Part shown: piece by piece, positions 1 through 10,090 of the stretch
Position numbering within the stretch: the stretch's first letter is position 1
How the letters are laid out: the number at the start of each line of letters is the position of its first letter
Assembly: GCA_033297205.1 (NCBI GenBank)
Contig: MU859406.1
Coordinates: 1 to 20,469 of the forward strand
Length of the DNA stretch: 20,469 nt
Source of the DNA: Pseudoneurospora amorphoporcata
Lineage: Eukaryota > Ascomycota > Sordariomycetes > Sordariales > Sordariaceae
Direction: 5' to 3'
Program-made: the position numbers and the translations under genes
The notes under the pieces: model-generated
The model's input: only the letters and a program-made list of their open reading frames with translations
Told to the model about the DNA's origin: nothing
Database searches by the model: none

Positions 1-141
1 ATTCCCTTTGGCATAAGAAGGCCTTGAAGCCCAACCTTCTCCTGGAGGTTGAGAAGATCAACAAGGCTTTCGAGACCAAAGTAGTTTATTAGCTGGATTG
101 AACTACTGTTCCAAGCCCTGAATACAGCCCTTGTCACACAT
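1..141 (-). repeat. Left arm of the 141-bp inverted duplication
   Basis: Reverse complement of 19905-20045, with only about five differences that I can count. It runs into the window edge, so the true length is unknown. Confidence 0.9.
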
Positions 142-428
142 ATACCGAATAACCGGGCATAGGGCATCCTTTCTTCCACAGATAAGGTCGACAAATAGGG
201 AAACTTTAACTCTTCAATCATCCCTATAGATAGTTGAATCTTTAAGGCAAAGCGGTATGTCCGATGGCCCAGTTGCCGTAGATCAAAGTCGTTGACATTT
301 TGTTTCGTCCAAGCTACGTTTCGTAAGGCCCTGGAAGCCGTCCGCAAGATTTTGAGACGGTCGAGGAGTTGTTGAATTGACGGGCTACGCGTAGGTAATT
401 CGGCATGGCGGCCTTCGGTACTGCTCAT
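1..428 (-). CDS. N-terminal part of an unrecognised protein, running off the left edge
   Basis: Reading the minus strand from an ATG at 428-426, the frame stays open for 142 codons to the first base of the window, so the gene continues to the left. An in-frame TAA lies upstream of the ATG, and the context CACC-ATG-A is a good fungal start. The protein begins MSSTEGRHAELPTR and goes on with a helical, Leu/Arg-rich stretch that includes QQLLDRLKILRTASRALRN and, near the edge, VTRAVFRAWNSSSIQLIN. I see no signal peptide or membrane segment and do not recognise a family. The last 47 codons (bases 1-141) are repeated in inverted orientation at 19905-20045, with mostly silent or conservative differences. 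An unbroken frame of this length plus a second coding-like copy supports a real gene. It could also belong to a mobile element. Confidence 0.6.
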   Translation of the reverse strand, partial: MSSTEGRHAELPTRSPSIQQLLDRLKILRTASRALRNVAWTKQNVNDFDLRQLGHRTYRFALKIQLSIGMIEELKFPYLSTLSVEERMPYARLFGICVTRAVFRAWNSSSIQLINYFGLESLVDLLNLQEKVGLQGLLMPKG

Positions 429-2405
429 GGTGTTGATCTGCAGTGTCTGTCCGCTTTGTGGTTAAGGGGTCCCATGGTTAACCAAAAGGGTGGATGCTGT
501 CAAGAAAGGCCAGTCAGCAATCGCACTTTATCTTGAGAGAACAGCAAAGGGATACTAACCGCGCATCGTGCTGACAACCAGCGCTTCAGGGGGCATGGCT
601 CATCTCCCCTCGTTGGCGCGAACAGGTCAGATCAAGCCTTCCTACAATGAGATCTTCATTGTACGCGCCACCGGTTGTTGGTCGCCGGGGAAGCAAGCCG
701 GAAGGTCCAGTCACCAACAAGCCGTACAACGAATCGCACGACAGCGCCCAGCCCTTTGTTCAGAGCGCTGCACTTATGTGTTAGTATTGGTCTTTCGGGA
801 TGCGGTACCGTATCGAAGCGTACAAGACAATCGAAACATCATCCCGAGAGGAAAACGAACAAAGAGGGAAGAGGGTAGAAATGTATTGGGGAGAGAATGG
901 ATGTTGAGGTGGAAAGAGGAAGCGACCCGCGGTGGGTGTTATGGAAAAAGGCCCGGCCGGTACCCGGGCGCTAGACACGGGATCGATGCTGTCTGGCGAG
1001 AGCCAAGAAAAACGAACATTATACTACATTGAAGAAGAAGAAAAAGTGGATGATTTGGGAATGGCAAAATCTTTGGGGGAAAAGACAAAGGAACAACGAG
1101 TATGGCTCCTGCCCAAGTAGAAAGATAAAGCTAACATCCTTATTCTCTTCGCCGTGTTCCGCCATCGGTTGCTGGCCGGGTCTTCAGGCAAACACGGCGG
1201 CGCATGGCCAACAGCCTGATTGAGGACTCTCTTTGTCTCCAACGGCGTGTCCCTTGTAGGTGTTGGTTCCCCCGGGACGGGACAGGGGAAACATATGCCA
1301 ACAAGACAATAGAAACGTAATGTGGAAGAAGAGCAGCCGCTCCAAGAGCCAACTGGAAAAACAATAGAAAAGACTAACAAGTGGAAAATCTGTGTTAGGA
1401 AAAAAAAAAGGGGGGAGTGAAAATCTGTTGGGGAAAGAAGGAGGTCGCTTAAAGACGCGAGTTGCTGAAATACAGCGCTAAAAGTTCCTGCCAGCCAGGT
1501 GTAGAAGAAGTGCCCTAGGGACTGACCTACCTGCTAACCATGCTGTCCCGCCGAAGTCAAATGGAAGGCGCCATGCACACCATAGGTAGACACTCCGCAA
1601 ATCGGAAGGGAAAATGAGGACCAGAAGACCAAGTAAATGTATTAAACGCTCCCGTCATTCAACGATACTAGCCTCTTAACATTCTCCAAACCCAAATTTT
1701 AGTGAATGTGGCACGGCTGAGTCGGGTTGACATCGAACTCTCGCAATAGATAAATGAAGCACTGCAAGCGCCAAAAGCTTCAGCGCTTTTATAACGCTTA
1801 TTAGGGGGCTTAGACCAGGGCACTGAAGCCAGTCTCCCTACCGTCACAACCAAAACTACCTAGCATCACGAAACAACGCCCAACAGCAAAAAACATCACG
1901 ACCAGCTGGTATTTTTCGTCGTCGAGAACGACTGGAGAACGACTGGAGAAGTTCTCTCCTCTCGTGGACATCCGGCGCTTTGTCAGTAATGAACCTCCAC
2001 TTTTCCCGAATGTCCAGTCCGATCCGGTTGCGGCCCCACCAGTGATAGCCCCATTAAACCAACGGCGGACGGGCCACTCAGTTTAGACCCGGCCCCACAC
2101 TATCCGGCGCGGGGTGGGGCCTCGGACGGATAGATCTCCGGAATTCAGTCCGGGAAGAATAAAATTCGGAACGAGAATTAACAAACACATCGATATTGGT
2201 GCGTACATTCGTTAATAGTCTAATGCTCAAGACCTGTGACAAAATCAAATAAGTTGATCTCTTGAATTCCCTTATTAGGGCGTAACATTGTTTGCGTAGA
2301 TTATTAGGTAGACAAGACTCTGTTTCCCCCATAAGAATCAAATCCTTGCAATCCCTCCGCCATTCAAGCCATTCTCTTCCTACCTTGTTCAGTCACTAGA
2401 CTCTA
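429..2405. other. Gene-poor spacer
   Basis: No reading frame here shows a recognisable domain or convincing codon use; the longest (568-1032 plus, 1024-1380 minus) look random in composition. Small structures seen: an 11-bp unit GAGAACGACTG repeated head to tail at 1924-1945 with a third partial copy, ending in the inverted GAGAA-G-TTCTC at 1946-1956, and GGCCCCAC / GTGGGGCC as inverted arms near 2090-2120. The part nearest 429 is expected to hold the promoter of the leftmost gene. Confidence 0.5.
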
Positions 2406-2765
2406 ATGCCTCATCCGAGTACCAAACGAGCTTGCGCAAGACTATTTCATTTCATTGCTGATCCTTCCTTTCCTCTCATTCATTTGTTCAACCACCAAAT
2501 AAGTAGCATGCCAAACCATATTCCAAAGCAACGCCGTCCATCCCTCACCGAATATGAAACCGATAAAAAATACCTTATGCACTGCCTGCCGTTATACACC
2601 CAGTCTGGATACGCCAGGCCTGTTGTGCAACACCCGAGTCCCGCTCGCTTCGCCTTGTGCGCCTACTATATGCATCATATCTGTTGTGTACCCTGTATGC
2701 GTTCCGTTATCTCCTCATCTCCTCCGATCATAACCCTTAATCTTCGCGACGAACCCTTGCCGGTG

Positions 2766-5642
2766 CTATGGCTTCACGGCCGTCTCGTACTCATCGGCTC
2801 GTTCACGTTCCCATGGTGGTTGATCGGTCGCCGCTACATCAGGAGTTCTGGGACTCATCTCCCCTTCGCTGACCAACACATCATCCCCATTTCCCTCCTC
2901 GTCAGGTTTACCCTCCCCAACGCCACCATTTGGCAGACTTTTTCGTCCTTTCTGATCATCACTAGCCAGCCACCCCAGCTGATCATCCCCATCATTGGGT
3001 GTAGGCGTAGGCTGTGGCCCCTCGTTGGGTCTCTCTGTCCTCACCGCCGCAATCGGAATCTTCACACACGCCGGCTCTTCAAACGTGCCCTGCGCCACAC
3101 CAGCGTTGTGTACCTTCTCCCCTTCCCTCACGGGGGAAGTCCGCCCATTCTCATCCCCCTCTTCTCCTCCGAGCGCCATTCCCGGCTTGATGAATACATC
3201 CTCACCGTCTCTCCTAACCCCGGCGAGTGCCGCGCCCTCACTCACACTCAGCCGATGCAACTTCTCATCGCAATTCTTCAACTGCTGCAGCCTCTCATCG
3301 TAAGCCTTGCGGTAGTCGACCTTCTCGAGGAGCCAGGTAGCCAACACCTTGATCAGGTACTTCCTGTCGACAGGCTTCGGGACGTAGTCGTTCATGCCGA
3401 ATTCCAAGCACTTCTCACGGTCCCCTTTTAGGGCGTAAGCAGTCATGGCGATAATCGGCACCTTCACGCCAGCGTCGCGGATTCTCTGCGAGGCTTCATG
3501 TCCGTCCATGACGGGCATGTTGATATCCATCAGCACGATATCGTAACCTACAGGTTTGCCCGTCACCATCTTCACGGACGCCGCGCCGTCGGCTGCCAGG
3601 TCGATGCTCTTGAAGCCAAGGGAGCGCATCATGCCGAGCATGACCTTTTGGTTGATGATGTTGTCTTCGACAAGCAAGACGCTCTTGCGGCCGGCGACAG
3701 ACGCGAGGCGTTTTTGCAGGATCGTGACGTCAGGTTGAACAAGAGAAATGGGCGAGCCGTCCTTAGCGGTCATTTGGTGCTTCCAGTCTTGGATCTGTTC
3801 AAGACTCTTGATCTTCTTGAAACGTGCGGTGAACCAGAAGACGGAGCCGTGGCGTTCGGGGTTGGGGCGGTAGCCGATGCGACCACCCATAAGTTCAGTA
3901 AGGGATTTGGCGATGGAGAGGCCCAGACCAGTGCCCTTGTAACGCTTAGTGGTGGTCAGGTCAAACTGGCTGAAAGGGGTGAAGAGCGAGGCGGATGCGG
4001 ATTCGCGGATGCCGATACCCGTGTCGATAACTTCGGTCAGGAGGGTGTAGCTGTCACTGTCTTCGGAGTGGACTGAGGCTTTGACTCGAATGCTGCCTTT
4101 GTCGGTGAACTTTGCTGCGTTGCCGATAATGTTCTGGACAATTTGACGGTAGCGCAGCGGGTCCCCTTGCACGGACTTGGGGAGGTTAGGGGCGAGGAAG
4201 AGCTCGAAGTGGACCGCCGGTGGTAATGTCGTCTGGACACTGCGAACCACTGATGTGATGATGCTGGCAACACCAACCACGTCGGAGCTGACCGAGAAAC
4301 TGCCCGATGCGAGCTTTGAATAGTCCAGGATGTCGTTGATGACCTGCAACAATATCTGACCAGACTCGTCCATAATGTTGACAATGTCTCGCTGCCTCTC
4401 AGTAAGAGGCGAGTCAAGCAGCAACGCGCAAGCCGAAAGCATACCATGCATAGGGGTACGGATCTCGTGGCTCATGTTGGCGAGGAACTCGGACTTGAGC
4501 TTCTCGCTCTCCTCGTAGGCAGCAATCAGGCGGGACTCGGACGTCTTACGCTCCGTCAAGTCGCGCGTGACCTTGCCAAAGCCGACATGGACACCATTCT
4601 TGTAGACGGCTGTGATGACGACGTTGGCCCAAAAACGGGATCCGTCCTTCTTGTAGCGCCAGCCCTCGTCCTCCACACGGCCTTCACGGAGACAGATGTC
4701 GAGTTCCATCTCTGGCTTCTTGATGTCGAGGTCTTCTTTGCCGTAGAAGATGGAGAAGTGTTTGCCGATGATCTCCTTCCTTGTGTAGCCCTTGAGCAAC
4801 TGCGCTCCTGTATTCCATGTCGCAATATGACCCTTGGTATCGAGGAGAAAGATGGCATAGTCCTTCAGAGCTTGTACGAGAATGCGGAAGGCTTCGTCGG
4901 TGGAAAGACCCGGTTGGGCAAGTTCGTTGTCGAAGACGTCAGAGGAAGGGCGCTCCTGCCATTCGAGGTAGACGGAGACCAGCTCGGCCTCTCGAAAGAT
5001 GGGGATCACACGGGCGCGACAGGTGAAGGAACTCTTGACGGTGATGGCTTTGGAGGTGCGCTCGGCTCGAGAGGCGACGGCATCATCGACGGCTTCGGCA
5101 ATGTGTTTCGACTTGCTGGCGCCAGTCTCGCGGACCTGACTTTCGAGGAAGGGTAGTAGGAACTTGCCGATGCAGTCCTCTTCGGTGACGTGCCAGTCTT
5201 GACAAAATCGTTTCGAGACTCTGGTGATGCAGCCCGACGATGACAGGAGGAGTGATGGGATGGGCGAGTAGTCAAAGATGAGGTTCATGTCGGGAGCCGC
5301 GAAGGGATGGGTAACCGGGACATGGTTTTGGAGGGTGATGGTATCGTCGATCGACGGGTTTGTTGTTGCTGTCGTGGACGCGACGCTCCAGGCGGAGTCA
5401 TCCTCGATGCTCTGGGTGGTGGGCGTCGAGGTCGAAGCCGAAGCCGAGATGTGGGAGTCGTCAGAGAGTTCATCAGTCAGTGACTCGAGACTGTCCGAAA
5501 TGTCGGGTCCGGGTTCGTTAGCCTTGGTGGTGTCGGGGTCCGAATGGGATTCTGGCTCTTTGCCGTCCTCATGGCCGTTGATGACCATTGCCATGTCGGC
5601 CATGATGGTGCTGGTGTTGGCCGTAGAGGTAGGCAGATGCAT
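2766..5642 (-). CDS. Hybrid histidine kinase with PAS, HisKA, ATPase and receiver domains
   Basis: A single open frame encodes 958 residues from ATG 5642-5640; the frame opens at 5693 but only with a TTG, so the ATG with A at -3 is preferred. A second start (MADMAM) lies 13 codons further in. Domains: acidic, Ser/Thr-rich N-terminus to about 115; a degenerate PAS-like segment about 118-230; a clear PAS about 250-362 with a trailing RDLTERK; HisKA with H-box NMSHEIRTPMHGM and phospho-acceptor His392; HATPase with N-box Asn508 (GNAAKFT), G1 DTGIGI (540-545) and G2 GTGLGL (570-575); receiver about 653-773 with the acid pair Glu659-Asp660, phospho-acceptor Asp706 (LMDINMP), Thr734 and Lys756. A Gly/Glu/Pro-rich tail of about 185 residues follows. 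No membrane segment is seen, so a cytosolic sensor is inferred. In this class phosphate passes His to Asp to an Hpt protein and then to response regulators. Whether it is a Fos-1/TcsA-type kinase cannot be settled by eye. Confidence 0.95.
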   Translation of the reverse strand: MHLPTSTANTSTIMADMAMVINGHEDGKEPESHSDPDTTKANEPGPDISDSLESLTDELSDDSHISASASTSTPTTQSIEDDSAWSVASTTATTNPSIDDTITLQNHVPVTHPFAAPDMNLIFDYSPIPSLLLSSSGCITRVSKRFCQDWHVTEEDCIGKFLLPFLESQVRETGASKSKHIAEAVDDAVASRAERTSKAITVKSSFTCRARVIPIFREAELVSVYLEWQERPSSDVFDNELAQPGLSTDEAFRILVQALKDYAIFLLDTKGHIATWNTGAQLLKGYTRKEIIGKHFSIFYGKEDLDIKKPEMELDICLREGRVEDEGWRYKKDGSRFWANVVITAVYKNGVHVGFGKVTRDLTERKTSESRLIAAYEESEKLKSEFLANMSHEIRTPMHGMLSACALLLDSPLTERQRDIVNIMDESGQILLQVINDILDYSKLASGSFSVSSDVVGVASIITSVVRSVQTTLPPAVHFELFLAPNLPKSVQGDPLRYRQIVQNIIGNAAKFTDKGSIRVKASVHSEDSDSYTLLTEVIDTGIGIRESASASLFTPFSQFDLTTTKRYKGTGLGLSIAKSLTELMGGRIGYRPNPERHGSVFWFTARFKKIKSLEQIQDWKHQMTAKDGSPISLVQPDVTILQKRLASVAGRKSVLLVEDNIINQKVMLGMMRSLGFKSIDLAADGAASVKMVTGKPVGYDIVLMDINMPVMDGHEASQRIRDAGVKVPIIAMTAYALKGDREKCLEFGMNDYVPKPVDRKYLIKVLATWLLEKVDYRKAYDERLQQLKNCDEKLHRLSVSEGAALAGVRRDGEDVFIKPGMALGGEEGDENGRTSPVREGEKVHNAGVAQGTFEEPACVKIPIAAVRTERPNEGPQPTPTPNDGDDQLGWLASDDQKGRKSLPNGGVGEGKPDEEGNGDDVLVSEGEMSPRTPDVAATDQPPWERERADEYETAVKP

Positions 5643-5683
5643 TCTGGGGGTGCCAGGTGCCAACCCGCGACAAGTGCGCTGTG

Positions 5684-5762
5684 CTGCAAGCAATCAGGGA
5701 GCTCCAAAATGGGCCGATTTCTGCAGTAGGCGGTTGTCTGGCGGTCTATTAACCGTACCTAC
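5684..5762 (-). other. Possible intron in the kinase 5' leader
   Basis: On the minus strand GTAGGT at 5762-5757 could be a donor and TTGCAG at 5689-5684 an acceptor, with a CTGAT branch-like sequence about 10 bases before it. The interval would be 79 nt, ending 41 nt upstream of the chosen ATG. It is a motif match only. Confidence 0.25.
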
Positions 5763-6311
5763 CTTGTCGGGTGGGCGCAAGGCAGAGATGGCCTGACTTT
5801 TGCAGCTGTTCCCAGGCACGTACAGGCAAGTGCAGGCTCCTGACAGTTTCAGAGAGGAGGTAGAGTCGAGGTAAGAGCGTATGGCAGGCAAGGCTGGCAG
5901 CAGACCGGAGAACTCGAAAGGGACGGGATGGGGCGAAAAGAGGAAAACAAAAAAAGACGAACGTGATTGAGACAGGGACAAGGACCAGGCAAGACGGGAC
6001 TGCAGTGCGAACAGCGGACGGGGAGGAGAGGGCCACTCCACCACTCTGGGCGCAAGCTGTGAATGGTCAGTGCTTGGCTGCCATGGCTGCCACTGTGATT
6101 ATCACCCGCTAGCGATCGAGATTCAGAACGCGGTCACAGCTACCGAAACCGGCTGATGGTCACTGATCTCTCTGTCACAGGCACAACGGTCCCGTAGAGG
6201 TTACTAATTGTAGAATAGTACCAAACTACCTACAGTAGAAAGTGAGAGTGGCTGTGACACGGGAATACCGGGAGAGTGTACGACAAATCCGGCAACAAGT
6301 ACAGCCAATTG

Positions 6312-6342
6312 TGGTATTATACCCCGATAATACCAGTTTTTT
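6312..6342 (+). repeat. Perfect 9-bp hairpin followed by an oligo-T run
   Basis: TGGTATTAT (6312-6320), loop ACCCCG, ATAATACCA (6327-6335), then GTTTTTT. The arms match perfectly. In bacteria this would read as an intrinsic terminator; in a fungal genome no such role is expected, and it may be chance or the end of a short element. Confidence 0.5.
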
Positions 6343-7650
6343 AAGAATCGTGTCAAATTAGAGGAGCAAGAGACCGGCAAGAAGAGACGGGATCATCGGG
6401 GCCTAGACTAGGTATAGAATACGGCAAACTGACTGGATTCGGTAACAGATTGAGCGGCAGTTCATCTTGTCCTCTATTTGCCAACAATCACTGCGGCAAT
6501 ACCCCTGGGATTAATGTTCGTGATTACCATACCATCGGTAAAACGGCAAAGTGGTAACTGATAGACATGGACTTATCTAGAACTCGGTTCTGTCGGTCGG
6601 CTTATGCATTCAACTGTGAAATGTCAATCTGTCCAAGTGCTGTCAAATCGGCTTTCAGAATGCCATCGTCGATGGGATGACCAATGCATATGCAGACTGC
6701 ACAGATTTATTTCGCTGTCGGTTTCAACGATGCATTTGCATTTGCTAATTGACAAGACGACAGACAGCTGCATGGAAACCTCCAGTCCTCTTCTGGTGAT
6801 ACATTTGGACTGGTCCAGATCATAGCCGAATGTAAGGAGGATCATCGCTGCGCATTTCCAATAGTCGAATGGATGGATCATTAGTGGCATTCTAGTGTTG
6901 TAGTGACTTGGTTTTGGTTGGCCGCCAAAAGCGAGGGACGTATGTTGAAAAGAAGGAAGGGAAACTGGAAGCGATGGAAAAAAAAAAAAAATGTGTCGGG
7001 GTTAGACGCCCAGGGTCATAATGGTCAGTCTGGGTTGGGGAAGGCTGTGCATATCGAGGAAATTTCAGCATTGCCAAAAAAAGTTCAAAAACGGGAAGTA
7101 GCAGATCGACGATGTCCTGCAGCTGCTCTTTTTGTGTGTCGGCTCTTACATTTGTCCCCAATATTGGAAGGTGGGGCATGTCGCAATGACGTCATATTCC
7201 TTATTGCAGCGTGACATTTTCGAGAGCATCTGGAGTCCCTGACCGCTTTCAACACACCTTCTCACACTCCGATTTCGGTGCTTCGGACACGTGGCTCCTT
7301 TAGCTCAAACCTATCTAGGCCTAGCCATTCGCTAGTGTCTCGAATCTTTCCCCCTTCAGCAAGTCCGGAAAAGTAATAGTCTCCCTTCTTTGAGATTCCA
7401 CCTCTTTTCCATTCGTTGCTGTTCCCTCACAAATCCCAAAAATATGAAGCTATTCCCAAACTGCAATCTGTCACAACTTCATAATGGGTCCAACAAGAGG
7501 AGCGGACCCCCTTTGCCTTCGTATTCACCACGCCAAGCACCTTGGCTGGCAGCTGGCAGGTTGCTAGCGGTAGCGGTCACGCCCAACGCGACACCAACCG
7601 CCTTTACAATGCCACGCTTCTATTTACATCTCCATTCACCTGTGTTGTCG

Positions 7651-7673
7651 TGTTGTTGTTGTTGTTGTTGTTG
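7651..7673 (+). repeat. TGT trinucleotide microsatellite
   Basis: About seven tandem TGT units, preceded by the related TGTGTTGTCG. Confidence 0.9.
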
Positions 7674-7892
7674 ACAAGGCCTCAGCTGACGATGCGCCAA
7701 CGGGGCAACCAGTCATGAAAACAATGCTATGTACGATGCGACAACAAAGCAACAAGGTTCAAATCCTCCCAAATCGCCAGAACTCTCGCTGATGGTTATC
7801 ACTATCTGAAGCTTTGGCCAAGTTCACAGATCTCGATCCCATCCATCACATGCCAACTTCCACTCCCAGCACCTGGGCTTCCATCCCAAGTC

Positions 7893-8788
7893 TCAATCAC
7901 CACCACTCAACGACGCCAAAGACCAACCACACCAAAAATAACCACGACCGCTCGCTAATTTATACGTGACAGTCATGGTATGCACCAACCTCAGCCTGCC
8001 CCCCTCCACCCGAAACTCATGACTATCCAGCTCCGCCCCCGCAAAATCAAAAAACACATCCACGGTCCCCAAAACCTCATCAACCACATAGGTACCTCCG
8101 GTTCACATTCTTGATCCCGCTCGGCACGCCCACGTTTGCAACTACATACGCTGCACATGACTCCCCGCCCTCCAATCTCGCGCAGGGATTTCCCCAGGGG
8201 ACTTTGACTGTTTTGTCGTTGAACAAATCCAGATATGCGTCGCCAGCGGCTTGGATCACGGCGCGGGTGTCACGCTTCGAGGAGGGGATCTCGTCCCATA
8301 ATCCTTGGGAGGAGTACTTGAGTGTCGAGGCGGGGTCGAAGAGCCCGAGTCGCCCTTTGCATTGACGATTGTTTCGATTATGGACAGGACGCCGTCGGTG
8401 GTGGAGAAACGCATTTGGGTGCCGATAACGTGTTGTTTATTGGTTTTCACGTGGTGATGAGCTCGGTGTAGGTGGCGCATTGCATTGGGTGGTGTCGTAG
8501 GTGCTGCAGCTGCGGTTGTGGTCGATGCGGAGAGGGGTGGACAATATGCCAGTGGTGATGGTGGCGGTCTTGAAGTTTTGGGTGTAGGTGATGGAGGCAG
8601 CAGAAGAGTTGGCGAGGAGGAGGGAAGGGGTTCCGGCCTTTTGCGCGGCGACGTACAAGGCCGCTTGGGCTTTGAGAAAGTCGTGGTCGCAGGTGGCTGT
8701 GGCTGCGGCTGCGGGAGCCGGAACTGTAGGAGCCCCGAGAGCGAAGGGCGTGAGGGTGAGGGAGAGGAGCGGTGGTGAGGAGGAGCAT
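7893..8788 (-). pseudogene. Decayed secreted protein gene, DUF8021-like
   Basis: Conceptual pieces in successive minus-strand frames line up as one fungal secreted protein of a family I recall as DUF8021. A hydrophobic leader starts at ATG 8788-8786 (MLLLTTAPL). Pieces then follow in order: CDHDFLKAQAALYVAAQKAG, SITYTQNFKTATITTGIL, CATYTELITT, VIGTQMRFSTTDG, SSQGLWDEIPSSKRDTRA, VKVPWGNPCARLEGG, VVDEVLGTVDVFFDFAG and SHEFRVEGGRLRLVHTM. Moving between pieces needs frame changes near 8762, 8477-8487 (AATGC appears duplicated), 8440-8452, 8341 and 8088-8094; in-frame stops follow when they are not made. No GT..AG pair sits at these points, so introns are an unlikely explanation. The function of the intact family is unknown to me beyond being secreted. 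The remnant faces away from the monooxygenase remnant, leaving about 730 bp between them. Confidence 0.8.
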
Positions 8789-9520
8789 CGTGATGCTGGT
8801 GGTCTGGTGATGTTGAGGAAGCAAAGATGCGGACATGGACGCTTCACAACACTGGGACTTCAAGTGAAACCACCACGTTGCTCATCCCCGACATTCCGCT
8901 CCATTTTATACTCTGCCAGCCTGCATCTTCAATGAGTATCCAAACTGTCGGGCTCGTAGGGATATTTACCAAGTTGCCAGTAGCAATTGGGATATTGCCC
9001 ATATGCGAGGATGGCAGTCTCATTTATACTCGGCACTTCAACTTTGGCCATTCACGATGCGCTCCTTCGCAATCGCCTCATCGCCAGTCTTCAGCCAAAT
9101 TGCGAGTTATAGCTATAGCAGCTGCGGTAACGACGTTGACTTCAGGGCTGAGCAGCTTGTTTCCTGATCAGGAAGTGCCGATCATCATCGCCATCCATGT
9201 ATATGGCGCGGAAGTACCCGTCCGTCCGTTCTGTCGATCAAAGCATGGCGGTGTTTCACAGCTGATCGACATTTGCTAGAACTGTCGATGCCTTCCTTAT
9301 CAGGTACGCACGACGTCTCCTGCTTACATTTCTGGCCCCGGAGGCCGGACGATCTTCGTCATACCGGCCGATCCAGTTAGGCGGTTATAGGCTAGACTAG
9401 GCAAACGTTTTTTTGGGTTCGTATAGGGCATGCCATGGCAGGAAGAGAGCGAGGTAGGTATACCGTTTAGCTTGGTAGGTAAAGGCCTTGAATCGTTCGC
9501 GTCCTTCTGCGCCTGTTATC
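8789..9520. other. Spacer between two divergent pseudogenes
   Basis: No recognisable coding. By position it would once have held the promoters of the two flanking, divergently arranged genes and the N-terminal half of the monooxygenase, of which I can see no trace. Confidence 0.4.
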
Positions 9521-10090
9521 GCGAAGAACCTGATTACCAAGCATCTGGTGGAAAAGGGCGATCAACATCAGGGCTTCGTCGGTCCGGACATTCACTTCCT
9601 TGTGTCCAGCATCAAGGGCAGCAGCGAGATTAACTAGGTGTTCACCCATATCGACATTAAAGAGTCTTGGCAGTTCCCTGGAAAACCCAGAGGCTTTGAC
9701 TTACCTCGGGGGATTGGATGGTGTCCGGTGGTCAGGGAACTGGTGAAGGCTACGCCACCGGGGAGGTTAATCGACTACAAGCTTGTCTACCGCGAGCCGC
9801 CGCTACCGACGTTCGTCAGCCCCAAGGGGAGGATAGCTCATTGGAGACGCCGGCCATCCTTTTCTGCCTATATCCATCCAAGGAGTGAGCTAGTCCATCG
9901 CAAGATGGGAGCGTGGTGGCTGCTTGCTTGGAACTTGCCTGCCGAGCAAGCAAAGGGGGGGATATGGCACCGTGACAGAAGCTGGTGGTCCCCACAGCCC
10001 TGAAAGCTTTCGAAAAGCTGAGACACGAAAGAGTTGTACAAAGCGCAAGCGAATGGAGCGATGACCAAAGGAAAGAACTCATGCACCCAT
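9521..10090 (+). pseudogene. Remnant of a FAD-dependent monooxygenase, C-terminal half
   Basis: Pieces match the C-terminal half of fungal salicylate-hydroxylase-like FAD monooxygenases. From 9521 one frame reads AKNLITKHLVEKGDQHQGF and HFLVSSIKGSSEIN; then TAG at 9635-9637 stands where Trp is expected; then FTHIDIKESWQFPGK, GWCPVVRELVKATPP and LIDYKLVYREP. Near 9838-9841 two bases appear to be missing; the other frame then gives IGDAGHPFLPISIQGVS, the FAD-ribityl-binding GD motif, and stops at TAG 9891-9893. Further shifts lead to VVAACLELA and finally VPTALKAFEKLRHERVVQSA (about 9986-10050). The N-terminal Rossmann half with its GxGxxG dinucleotide-binding motif is absent. Intact members hydroxylate aromatic substrates with NAD(P)H and O2. 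The gene is clearly dead; its original substrate cannot be told. Confidence 0.8.

Larger units (their letters stand above)
5763..7892. other. Kinase leader and promoter region, otherwise empty spacer
   Basis: This 2.1 kb separates the kinase from the DUF8021-type pseudogene. I find no domain-bearing frame. It should hold the kinase promoter (transcription leftward). Visible items are a perfect 9-bp hairpin followed by six T at 6312-6342, an A13 run near 6979, and a TGT microsatellite at 7651-7673. A CCAAT sequence sits at 6305-6309 on the plus strand. Confidence 0.4.

Noticed and set aside
1..141. Repeat-induced point mutation as the source of differences between the duplicated segments
   Set aside because: The C-to-T differences I can see lie mostly in CpC or CpT rather than CpA contexts, and they are few.
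568..1032. Plus-strand frame of 154 codons
   Set aside because: Begins with a non-ATG codon (GTG), random-looking composition, no domain, no splice context.
2406..3431. Plus-strand frame of 341 codons
   Set aside because: Its right part is antisense to the kinase tail and the rest lies in the kinase 3' flank. Low-complexity composition and no domain.
4446..5156. Plus-strand frame of 236 codons
   Set aside because: Fully antisense to the conserved kinase core; its openness follows from the kinase codon bias.
5278..5796. Plus-strand frame of 172 codons
   Set aside because: Antisense to the kinase N-terminus; no domain.
6312..6342. Bacterial-type intrinsic terminator
   Set aside because: The surrounding sequence is fungal, where this signal does not end Pol II transcription; kept only as a structural note.
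9638..10003. Treating the monooxygenase stretch as a live 121-codon gene
   Set aside because: The conserved upstream part is in the same frame but cut by TAG at 9635, and the GDA(G)HP motif is in another frame.
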